Part shown: piece by piece, positions 29,451-36,040 of the stretch
Layout: each line of letters starts with the position of its first letter
How positions within the stretch are numbered: position 1 is the first letter of the stretch
Source of the DNA: JAMOQA01 sp964420365
GTDB taxonomy: Bacteria; Acidobacteriota; Polarisedimenticolia; J045
NCBI GenBank assembly: GCA_964420365.1
Contig: CAYQTA010000114.1
Location: 216,581 to 280,580, forward strand
DNA: 64,000 bases
Direction: 5' to 3'
Notes under the pieces: generated by a model
Seen by the model: only the letters and a program-made list of their open reading frames with translations
What the model was told of the DNA's origin: nothing
The model's database searches: none
Translations under genes and position numbers: made by a program

Positions 29451-31265
29451 TCAGGAACGCTCGAACGCCCGGTCGATGGCCGGGAAGTCGACCCGGAGGA
29501 GCACCGGCCGCCCGTGGGGACAGTGGGTCGGCCGCCGACAGGCCCACAGGCCCCGGAGGATCCACTCCATCCGCGCCCGGTCCAGGACCATCCCGGCCCG
29601 CACCGCCGCGTGGCAGGCGACGGTGGAAAGAACCCGGTGGAACGCGGGTTCGGCCCCGGGGCGATCCCCCTCGCCCAAGCGGTCCAGCACGTCGATCACC
29701 ACGTCCGCCCGGGCGGATCGCCCGAAGATCGCCGGGACCTCCCGGACGATCACCGCCTCCTCGCCGAACGGCTCCACCTCGAACCCGAGCCGCCCCAGGT
29801 CGTCGGACCGTTCCCGGGCGACGGCGACCCGCCCGGCGCCGACCTCGAGGGGCTCGGCGAACAGGAGCGCCTGGCGAGGCAACGGCCCCCTGTCGAGCTC
29901 GTCGAGCAACCGCTCGTAGAGGACCCGTTCGTGGGCGACATGCTGGTCCACCAGGACGAGACCCCGGTCGTCCTCGGCCACGATGTAGCAGTTCCGCAAC
30001 TGGCCCAGCACCCGGGGAGGCGCCTCCCCGGCGGGCCTCCCCGCCTCCGGGAGCACCGTGGTCCGCGCGGAACCCGTCCCCTCCGCCGGGCCGACGAGCA
30101 GCCCCTCCGTCTCGCCGCGCGCCCCCTCCCGGACCCCCGGCCGGGAGATCCCGGCGACCCGTGCCGGGGGAATTCCCGGCCATCCGGCCCATCCCCCCTG
30201 GCCCTCCCCGGACCGCTCCCCGGCCGGGGCCCGGGCGGCGTCCCTGCCCCAGGGCCCGGGAAGCGTTCCCATCGCCCGGGGGGTCCCGAGGGCATCCCCG
30301 ATGACGCCGACCAGGAGGGCCCGTACGTCCCGCGGCCGCCGGAACCGCACCTCGGTCTTCGCCGGATGGACGTTGACGTCGACCTCCTCCGGGGGAAGCT
30401 CCAGGAAGACCACCGCCGCGGGGTACCGGCCCTCCGGGAGCAGCCCCCGCCAGGCGTCGAGGACGGCCCGGAGGAGGAAGGGGTCCCGAACCGGTCTCCG
30501 GTTCACGAAGACGTGGATGCCATCCCTCCCCGGCCGGGACGCCTCCGGCAGCGCCAGGTACGCCAGCACCCGGAGGGACCCCGCGCTCCCCTCGGCGGAC
30601 AGCCACTGCCGGCCGAACCGCCGGCCGAGCAGTTCCACGACCCGGGCCCCGGGCTCCTGCCCGGGCGGAACGGAGAGCAGCCGGCGGTTCCCGTGCCGGA
30701 CCCGGAACCCGACCTCGGGCCTGGCGAGGGCCGCCCGGACCACGGCCCGGAGGCAGTGATCGAGCTCGGTAGACTCGGACTTCAGGAACTTCCGGCGGGC
30801 GGGGATCCCGGCAAAAAGGGCGCGGACCTCGACGGTGGTCCCCGGGGCCCTGGGCGCCGGTTCCACGCGCAGGAGCCGTCCCTTCTCGAGGACCACCCGG
30901 GTGCCCTCGTCCGCCCCTCGTTCCCGGGTCACCATCTCGACCCGGGAGACGGCGGCGATCGCCGCCAGCGCCTCCCCCCGGAAGCCGAGGGTCACGATCC
31001 GGTCGAGATCCTCGTTCCTGGCCACCTTGCTCGTGGCGTGGCGCTCGAAGGCGAGGACCGCGTCGTCCCGCGAAAGCCCCTCGCCATCGTCGGCGACCCG
31101 GACGAGCTCACGCCCCCCCCCCGCCAGGTCCACCTCGACCCGACCCGACCCGGCGTCGAGGGCATTGTCGAGGAGTTCCCGGACGACCGATGCCGGTCGT
31201 TCGACCACCTCGCCGGCGGCGATCCGGTCGGCGATCTCGGGGGGAAGGACATGGACGCGGCCCAT
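29451..31265 (-). CDS. mutL: DNA mismatch repair protein MutL
   Basis: A 604-residue protein. The GHKL ATPase N-terminus shows IADRIAAGEVVERPASVVREL, ELVRVADDGEGLS, ERHATSK and TLGFRGEALAAI. A Pro/Gly-rich linker (about 345-420) leads to a C-terminal dimerisation domain (VDQHVAHERVLYERL, CHAAVRAG, CPHGRP). CHAAVRAG and CPHGRP are segments found in endonuclease-type MutL. The DQHVAHERVLYE segment matches the DQHAAHERxxYE nuclease motif with one change. ATG 31265 gives the standard N-terminus. No partner mutS is in the window. Confidence 0.96.
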   Translation of the reverse strand: MGRVHVLPPEIADRIAAGEVVERPASVVRELLDNALDAGSGRVEVDLAGGGRELVRVADDGEGLSRDDAVLAFERHATSKVARNEDLDRIVTLGFRGEALAAIAAVSRVEMVTRERGADEGTRVVLEKGRLLRVEPAPRAPGTTVEVRALFAGIPARRKFLKSESTELDHCLRAVVRAALARPEVGFRVRHGNRRLLSVPPGQEPGARVVELLGRRFGRQWLSAEGSAGSLRVLAYLALPEASRPGRDGIHVFVNRRPVRDPFLLRAVLDAWRGLLPEGRYPAAVVFLELPPEEVDVNVHPAKTEVRFRRPRDVRALLVGVIGDALGTPRAMGTLPGPWGRDAARAPAGERSGEGQGGWAGWPGIPPARVAGISRPGVREGARGETEGLLVGPAEGTGSARTTVLPEAGRPAGEAPPRVLGQLRNCYIVAEDDRGLVLVDQHVAHERVLYERLLDELDRGPLPRQALLFAEPLEVGAGRVAVARERSDDLGRLGFEVEPFGEEAVIVREVPAIFGRSARADVVIDVLDRLGEGDRPGAEPAFHRVLSTVACHAAVRAGMVLDRARMEWILRGLWACRRPTHCPHGRPVLLRVDFPAIDRAFERS

Positions 31266-31521
31266 GGACGCGAGACTACCCCCGCCCTCCTCCCGCGACA
31301 ACGTGTCCCGGCGGGAACCGGTACGGGGCGGGACTTTCCGGACCGGGAGGTCCGCGGAACGAGGTTCGCCGGCCCGCCCACCCCATGGAGGATCATTCGG
31401 CCGCGAGAAAAAACTGCTTGATGACCTGTTGCCCCGAGCCCCGTTTCTTGGTACATACCCCCCTCGCGGCGGGCGACCCCGACCCGCCACCCGCGAACAG
31501 GACCGAACAAGAAGCGCCAGG

Positions 31522-31538
31522 CTGGCACGGCATGCCAG
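31522..31538. repeat. Inverted repeat CTGGCA-N5-TGCCAG
   Basis: Perfect 6-bp arms separated by CGGCA. Its centre is about 59 bp upstream of the sigma-54 -24 element. It could be an operator or activator site, or a decoy resembling the -24 motif (it contains TGGCAC but no TTGC). No protein is known. Confidence 0.4.
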
Positions 31539-31587
31539 TTTGACGCAGCACCACCCCCCGAAAGTGCCTTGTTCCGGCCCTCCAGGC

Positions 31588-31603
31588 TGGCACGCGGATT
31601 GCT
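31588..31603 (+). promoter_or_regulatory. Consensus sigma-54 (-24/-12) promoter of the truncated sigma gene
   Basis: TGGCAC-GCGGA-TTGCT matches the sigma-54 consensus TGGCAC-N5-TTGC exactly. There are 10 nt between the -24 GG (31589-31590) and the -12 GC (31601-31602). The start would fall near 31614, about 14 nt before ATG 31628, leaving room for the GAGGTG ribosome site. Confidence 0.82.
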
Positions 31604-31627
31604 CTAAAGGGGGGCGAGAGGTGACCC

Positions 31628-31987
31628 ATGTGGATTCCCTGGCTCCTGAAGGAAAAGTCCCTCGACGACTTCGTCGATCACGATGGCGAGACCCGTCTCT
31701 CCCAGCTCATGGAGGACCCGGGGACGGCGCGCCCCGAGGAGAACGTCTACAAGAAGGAACTGATCCAGCTCACGCGGCAGGCCCTCGAGGAGCTGCCCGA
31801 GCGGGAGCGGCTGATCCTTCTCAAGCGGTTCGGGGTGATGGGCAACGATGAGATGACCCTCGAGGAGATCGGCAAGATCCTCGGCCTCAGCCGCGAGCGG
31901 GTGCGTCAGCTCGAAAAGGAAGCAAAAATGAAGCTGCGCGAGCGTTTGGGCTCCTTGCGCCGCCAGCTCCAGTTCTCTGCCCCATGA
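31628..31987 (+). CDS. Truncated sigma-70 family protein (regions 3.2-4 only)
   Basis: A 119-residue protein that begins inside what would be sigma region 3.2 (SLDDFVDHDGETRLSQLMED) and continues through region 4 (LEELPERERLILLKRFGV ... TLEEIGKILGLSRERVRQLE, the -35-recognition helix-turn-helix). Regions 1, 2 and 3.0-3.1 are absent. An in-frame TGA stands 3 nt before the ATG, so it is not the end of a longer frame. GAGGTG precedes the start and a strong terminator follows, so it looks like an intact small gene. It cannot melt a -10 element alone. It might pair with a separate region-2 protein, as in the SigO/RsoA split sigma of Bacillus, or modulate sigma-70. Confidence 0.8.
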   Translation: MWIPWLLKEKSLDDFVDHDGETRLSQLMEDPGTARPEENVYKKELIQLTRQALEELPERERLILLKRFGVMGNDEMTLEEIGKILGLSRERVRQLEKEAKMKLRERLGSLRRQLQFSAP

Positions 31988-32078
31988 CCTCCAGTGCCCC
32001 GGGAGCCGGCCCCACCGGCTCCCACCGGGAGGAGCACCTCCCCCCCTCCTGACCGACCTCCTCCCTTTGCACCCCCCA

Positions 32079-32113
32079 GGCCCGCCGGCCCCCCCCGGCG
32101 GGCCACCTTTTTT
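32079..32113 (+). terminator. Rho-independent terminator of the truncated sigma gene
   Basis: A 10-bp stem GGCCCGCCGG with its complement (32079-32088 / 32095-32104), a six-C loop, then ACC and six T. A second hairpin without a T-tract, GGGAGCCGG with its complement, lies upstream at 32001-32023. The stop of the convergent DHH gene is at its edge. Confidence 0.85.
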
Positions 32114-33528
32114 CACTCCCGGTCGCGACGGAGCGCGGCGAGGAACAGCTCCTCGAGGGCCCGGTAGGTCTTCTCGGTGGGGCGTCCCTTCCTGACGTGG
32201 GGGAGGTTCTCGAGGGGCAGGATCGCCTTGGCCATCGAGCGATGTCCGCCGCACGGCCCCATGGATGCCCAGGCCGCCTTGACGACCGTCCCCGCGGCCT
32301 GTACGAACCCCACGTTCCGGATCGAGACGATCAGCTCCCCGCCGAAGACCCCCGAGACAACCGACCAGTCCACGCCCTCGACCTGGAGGCAGAAGTCGGC
32401 AAGCTGCGGGATGACGTCTTCCCGGGCGACATCACCCAGGTGGCTGAAGATCACCTCGTCCTCGATCCGCGCGCCCCGGAGGCCGTCGGCGAACGCGTCC
32501 AGGGTCTCCCGGGGAAGGCTCGGGCGCTCGATCCGGCGGATCCAGTTCGTGTTCGCCCGGGGGAACAACCAGGTGAATGCCTCGACGTCCGCCTCGGTCA
32601 CCGGCCGGTCCAGCAGGAGGGTGTCGGTCCGGATCGCGTACAGCAGGCCGGTGGCGAGTCGCTCGCTCACCTTCACCCGCTCCGCGCGGAGGTACTCCAG
32701 GAGGATCGTCGCGGTCGCCCCGTAGCTGTTCCGCACGTCCTTGAACCGGGCCTCGTAGGACGTCTGGACCGGGTGGTGATCGATCACCACGTCGACCCGC
32801 GGCAGTTGCTGGCGGAGGTGCGGGGGCTGGGTGTCGACCATCACGATGCGGTCGAACTTCTCGAGGTCGTCCATGCCCACCTGGAGCACGTCCAGGTCGA
32901 GGATCTCGGTCATTGCCCGGTTCTCGGGCCGGGTGACCTGCCCGAAGGAGCCGAGGGGCATCGAGACCTTCGTGCGCCCGAGGAGCATCCGGAGCGCGAG
33001 GCCACAGGCGAGCCCGTCCGGGTCGGGGTCGTCCTGCAGCAGGACGAGGATGCTCTTCGCGTCGTCGAGGATCTCCCGGAGCCGGCGCACGAGGATCTTC
33101 GCCCGGGCGAGGCGGGCGTCCGTGCGGAACGCCGGCTGGAACCGCTCGCCGGCAAACGACACGTAGGCCCAGGGCCACGTGGCGGGATCGACGGGAAGCT
33201 CCTCCGGGGGATGGAGGGACAGCACGAGAACCGGCGTATCGCCCCGCTCCCGGCGCACGGCCTCGAGGGTCGACCGCAACCGCCGGGGATCCTTGAGGGC
33301 GATGACCAGTTGCCCGGCCGGGAGGACCTCCCGCCAGGCCGCCCGGTCGCGGAAGGATGCCCGGTGGACCCGCAGGCCGCGGCGCTTCAGCCACCGCTCG
33401 AGCTCGCGGGACTCGACCACGAACAGGACGTCCCCCGGTGGGAGGGCGAGCACCTGGAGGAGCAGCCCCGCGTGGGACCGGCTCTGGCAGGCGATCACCG
33501 TCCGGGCCGTCAGGCGACGCTCAGGCAT
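32113..33528 (-). CDS. DHH-family phosphoesterase with N-terminal Rossmann-like domain
   Basis: A 471-residue protein. The first ~130 residues resemble a TrkA-N-like nucleotide-binding fold (VIACQSRSHAGLLLQVL). The DHH domain follows with LLQDDPDPDGLACGLALRML, VMVDTQPPH and VIDHHPVQ. The C-terminal DHHA1 domain has GGHRSMAKAILPL. Metal ligands of the DHH family are present. Members act as oligoribonucleases, pAp phosphatases or cyclic-dinucleotide hydrolases, and the substrate here is not readable. It overlaps the VanZ-like gene by 8 bp. Confidence 0.85.
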   Translation of the reverse strand: MPERRLTARTVIACQSRSHAGLLLQVLALPPGDVLFVVESRELERWLKRRGLRVHRASFRDRAAWREVLPAGQLVIALKDPRRLRSTLEAVRRERGDTPVLVLSLHPPEELPVDPATWPWAYVSFAGERFQPAFRTDARLARAKILVRRLREILDDAKSILVLLQDDPDPDGLACGLALRMLLGRTKVSMPLGSFGQVTRPENRAMTEILDLDVLQVGMDDLEKFDRIVMVDTQPPHLRQQLPRVDVVIDHHPVQTSYEARFKDVRNSYGATATILLEYLRAERVKVSERLATGLLYAIRTDTLLLDRPVTEADVEAFTWLFPRANTNWIRRIERPSLPRETLDAFADGLRGARIEDEVIFSHLGDVAREDVIPQLADFCLQVEGVDWSVVSGVFGGELIVSIRNVGFVQAAGTVVKAAWASMGPCGGHRSMAKAILPLENLPHVRKGRPTEKTYRALEELFLAALRRDRE

Positions 33529-33910
33529 GGCCTTCCTCCGTTTCTCCCCGGGACCGCACCGTCCGGGCGGCGAGGACCGCCCCGGCCAGCCCTCCCAGCG
33601 TATCCGCAAGCGCGTCCCCGGGGGAAGCGTCCCTCCCGGGCACGAAGGACTGGTGAACCTCGTCGAGGACACCCCACGCCCCCGTCACGAGAACGGCAAG
33701 GAGAAGCGCCTGCCGAACCTCTCGCCGGGCGTCCACCCGTTCCCCGGGCAGCAGCGCCCGGACCCAGAGCGCCGCGAGGATCCCGTAGACGAGGAAGTGC
33801 ACGACCTTGTCGGAACCGTGGGCGAGGCCCACGGGGAGGGGCCGGTGGGAGAGCCAGGCGATCGCCGCCATCAGCAGCAGGGGCGGGGCCAGGCGCAGGA
33901 GCGTCCGCAC
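33521..33910 (-). CDS. VanZ-like membrane protein
   Basis: A 129-residue protein with about four hydrophobic segments and the VanZ-family motifs GSDKVVHFLVYGILAALW and DEVHQSFVPGRDASPGDALAD. VanZ is named for teicoplanin resistance, but most chromosomal members have unknown function and no resistance role should be assumed. It overlaps the DHH gene by 8 bp and lies 7 bp after a small membrane protein gene. Confidence 0.85.
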   Translation of the reverse strand: MRTLLRLAPPLLLMAAIAWLSHRPLPVGLAHGSDKVVHFLVYGILAALWVRALLPGERVDARREVRQALLLAVLVTGAWGVLDEVHQSFVPGRDASPGDALADTLGGLAGAVLAARTVRSRGETEEGHA

Positions 33911-33917
33911 CGTCCCC

Positions 33918-34082
33918 TCAGGTGAACGGGTACATCAGGAGGGCCAGCCCGAGCGCACTCCCGGCGAGCGCCCCCCAGATCGCGAGCCCGAACCGGAAGC
34001 GCCGTCCCCGCGGGCGGTACATGGTGGCGAAGAAGACCGCGAGCATCGTGGCGAACAGGAGCATGTGGACCATGTGCCTCAC
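33918..34082 (-). CDS. Small two-helix membrane protein, unknown function
   Basis: A 54-residue hydrophobic protein: one helix at about 5-18, a basic turn (YRPRGRRFR), and a second helix at about 29-51. I chose GTG 34082 because it overlaps the stop of the upstream gene as GTGA, as do many pairs here. In-frame ATGs at 34073 or 34064 would shorten it slightly. No family recognised. Confidence 0.6.
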   Translation of the reverse strand: MRHMVHMLLFATMLAVFFATMYRPRGRRFRFGLAIWGALAGSALGLALLMYPFT

Positions 34083-34597
34083 GTCCCGTCCTCCCGGGGA
34101 TGTCGCTTCCGACCGCTGCCGATGTCCCACGCGTCGAGGATGACGAGCAGGTTCATCAGGCCGGCAAGCGTCAGGTAGCCGTTCCCGTAACCGCTCCAGG
34201 TGGAGAACGACCGCTTCCAGCGGCGGGTGACCGGGGGTGGCCCCAGCGCGGGCGGAGCCTCCCCGTGGCGCACGTACGCGGGGGAGCCGTACAGCGCCGT
34301 CCGGATCAGCGGCTCCATCGGCCCGAGGCCCAGGTTGGAGAAGACGTGCATCCCGGAGAGGACCGGGAGTCTCGGGTCGACCATCGCCAGGTTGCCGCCG
34401 AGGGCGAGGCCGAGCCCCAGGGACCCGAGGACGAGGACCAGGTAGACGACGGCCTCCCGGCGAGCCCCGAGGAAGAAGTGACCCGCCCCGGGAAAGAGCC
34501 AGGCGAGAAACCCGGCCAGCACCCCGCGCGCGGGGTCGAGGGGGCGACTCCCCGGTGTCCCGGCCGCTCGTTCTCGCGGTCCGCGGGCCTGGCCCAT
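34079..34597 (-). CDS. Membrane protein with DUF6677-like N-terminus
   Basis: A 172-residue protein with three or four hydrophobic segments and an early VLAGFLAWLFPGAGHFFLGARREAV-type segment. That pattern, tail of one helix followed by P-G-x-G-H, is seen in TM2/DUF6677-like small membrane proteins of Acidobacteriota-like genomes. Function unknown. It follows rplI by 19 bp and is coupled to the next small membrane protein. Confidence 0.7.
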   Translation of the reverse strand: MGQARGPRERAAGTPGSRPLDPARGVLAGFLAWLFPGAGHFFLGARREAVVYLVLVLGSLGLGLALGGNLAMVDPRLPVLSGMHVFSNLGLGPMEPLIRTALYGSPAYVRHGEAPPALGPPPVTRRWKRSFSTWSGYGNGYLTLAGLMNLLVILDAWDIGSGRKRHPREDGT

Positions 34598-34616
34598 GTC
34601 ACCCGGGAGGGGCGCC

Positions 34617-35084
34617 TCACGCGGAGGCGCCGTCCTCCTCCGGCTCCACCTCGATGACCAGCTCCACGTCGTCGATGTCCCGGTGGACGTGGACCTTCAC
34701 CCGGTGGGTGCCGATCGCCTTGATCGGCTCTTCCAGCCGGATGCGGTGCCGGTCGACCTCGATGCCGCGGGCCTCGAGTTCCCGGGCGATGTCGATGTTG
34801 GTCACCGAGCCGAACAGGTGGCCGGTCTCCCCCGCCTTGCGGGTGAAGCGGACCGGTCCCAGTTCGCGCAACTTCTCCGCGACCTTCTCCGCGGCCATCC
34901 GCTCCCGCTCCTCGCGGGCGGCCTTGGCCCGGGACTCGATCTCGACCTGGCGCCGGATCCCCTCGGTCAGCCGATAGGCGTACCCCTTGGGAATCAGGTA
35001 GTTGCGGGCATAGCCGTCCTTGACGGTGACCACGTCCCCCCGGCGGCCGAGATGGGGCACGTCCTCGCGCAGGATGATCTGCAT
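34617..35084 (-). CDS. rplI: 50S ribosomal protein bL9
   Basis: A 155-residue bL9 with the N-domain MQIILREDVPHLGRRGDVV and VKDGYARNYLIPKGYA, a long helix, and a C-domain containing GHLFGSVTNIDIA. GAGGAGG precedes ATG 35084. It is third in the rpsF-rpsR-rplI set. The tail is acidic (VEPEEDG). Confidence 0.97.
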   Translation of the reverse strand: MQIILREDVPHLGRRGDVVTVKDGYARNYLIPKGYAYRLTEGIRRQVEIESRAKAAREERERMAAEKVAEKLRELGPVRFTRKAGETGHLFGSVTNIDIARELEARGIEVDRHRIRLEEPIKAIGTHRVKVHVHRDIDDVELVIEVEPEEDGASA

Positions 35085-35097
35085 CGTGGCGTCCTCC

Positions 35098-35346
35098 TCA
35101 CTCCGCCGTGAACGGCAGGAGGGCGAGGATCCGGGCACGCTTGATCGCGGTCCCGAGCTGCCGCTGGTGCTTGGCGCACGTGCCGGAAACCCGGCGCGGC
35201 AGGATCTTCGCCCGCTCGGGGATGTAGTTCTGGAGGGTCCGGATGTCCTTGTAGTCGATCATGTCGACCTTTGCCTCGCAGAACTTGCAGTACTTGCGGC
35301 GGCGGAAGAGACCCTTTCGGCCCCGGCGACGGCTGGCGGCGCTCAT
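35098..35346 (-). CDS. rpsR: 30S ribosomal protein bS18
   Basis: An 82-residue bS18 with a basic N-terminus and KYCKFCEAKVDMIDYKD. CKFC plus the later CAKH make a zinc-type site. IPERAKILPRRVSGTCAKHQRQ and LALLPF are conserved. ATG overlaps the rpsF stop (ATGA). Confidence 0.97.
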   Translation of the reverse strand: MSAASRRRGRKGLFRRRKYCKFCEAKVDMIDYKDIRTLQNYIPERAKILPRRVSGTCAKHQRQLGTAIKRARILALLPFTAE

Positions 35347-35888
35347 TCCTTGTCCTCCTCGGCGGCGGGCGTCTCATCCGCGGCGGCTTCCCCGGCGGCC
35401 GACGCCTCCGGCGCCGCCTCGGCGGGAGCCTCTCCCGCGTCGGGTGCGGCATCCCGGGCGGCGTCGGCAGGGACGCCTTCCGTGGCGGGCTCCGCGTCTC
35501 CCTCGCCGTCCTCGCCCCGGGTGGCCCGCTCCGCGGCGCGGCGCAGGTACTCCCGGCGGGCCTCCTCGAGGGCTGCCTTCTCCTCCGGCGTCGGCGGTTT
35601 CTGGTGATCGGCCCGCACCGACAGCCAGCGGATGAAACCGTCCGACAGGCGCAGCCGGCGGAGGAACTCCTGCTCCACCTCCGGCTCGGCATCGTAGAGG
35701 AGGATGGTGTAGTTCCCCTCGGTGAACTTCCTGATCGGGTAGGCCAGTTTCCGGCGGCCCCAGCGCTCGACCTTGTGCACGACCCCGCCCATCTCGGAGA
35801 TCATCTCCTCGAACTGGGTGATCAGGCGGTCGTGCTCCTCTTCCGAGAGCGTGGGGGCCGCCACGAGAGCCATCTCGTAGCGACGCAT
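35343..35888 (-). CDS. rpsF: 30S ribosomal protein bS6 with long acidic C-terminal tail
   Basis: A 181-residue protein. Residues 1-95 are a normal bS6 (MRRYEMALVAAPTL, KLAYPIRKFTEGNYTILLYDAEP). A ~85-residue tail follows, almost all Ala, Glu, Asp, Pro and Gly. The usual bS6 is about 100-135 residues. Long Glu tails occur in other bacteria, and E. coli RimK adds them post-translationally. First gene of rpsF-rpsR-rplI. Confidence 0.96.
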   Translation of the reverse strand: MRRYEMALVAAPTLSEEEHDRLITQFEEMISEMGGVVHKVERWGRRKLAYPIRKFTEGNYTILLYDAEPEVEQEFLRRLRLSDGFIRWLSVRADHQKPPTPEEKAALEEARREYLRRAAERATRGEDGEGDAEPATEGVPADAARDAAPDAGEAPAEAAPEASAAGEAAADETPAAEEDKE

Positions 35889-35984
35889 CTGGTGTTCCCT
35901 CCTGGTCTTCGCGGCCCCGGGCGCTGCCGCCCGGAGCGAGGGCCCGGGGCGCGCACGGGCCCCGGGGGGATGGAAAGCCGGAAG

Positions 35985-36014
35985 ATCCTAGCACCGGCCC
36001 GGGGAAGACGCCAA
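35985..36014 (-). promoter_or_regulatory. Putative sigma-70 promoter for rpsF-rpsR-rplI
   Basis: -35-like TTGGCG (36014-36009), an 18-bp spacer and -10-like TAGGAT (35990-35985) on the minus strand. The same TTGGCG box is seen at the fab operon promoter. A leader of about 90 nt with GC hairpins would precede rpsF. Confidence 0.4.
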
Positions 36015-36040
36015 TCCGGCCCCTTCCCCGGAGGCCGTCC

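Larger units (their letters stand above)
31266..31627. other. Intergenic region between divergent mutL and truncated sigma gene
   Basis: 362 bp with no convincing gene. It contains an inverted repeat at 31522-31538 and a consensus sigma-54 promoter at 31588-31603 reading towards the sigma gene. I translated the plus strand looking for sigma regions 1-3 upstream of the truncated sigma gene and found none. It is less GC-rich around 31390-31570 than the surroundings. Confidence 0.7.

Noticed and set aside
31523..31537. TGGCACGGCATGCCA as a second sigma-54 promoter upstream of the truncated sigma gene
   Set aside because: The -12 TTGC is missing. The match arises from the inverted repeat itself.
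31266..31627. Missing N-terminal half of the sigma gene hidden in another frame upstream
   Set aside because: No region 2-like sequence is visible in any plus frame, and the region carries a consensus sigma-54 promoter instead.
33521..33910. VanZ-like gene as an antibiotic-resistance determinant
   Set aside because: No vanHAX or other resistance genes are nearby. VanZ-like proteins are widespread with unknown housekeeping roles.
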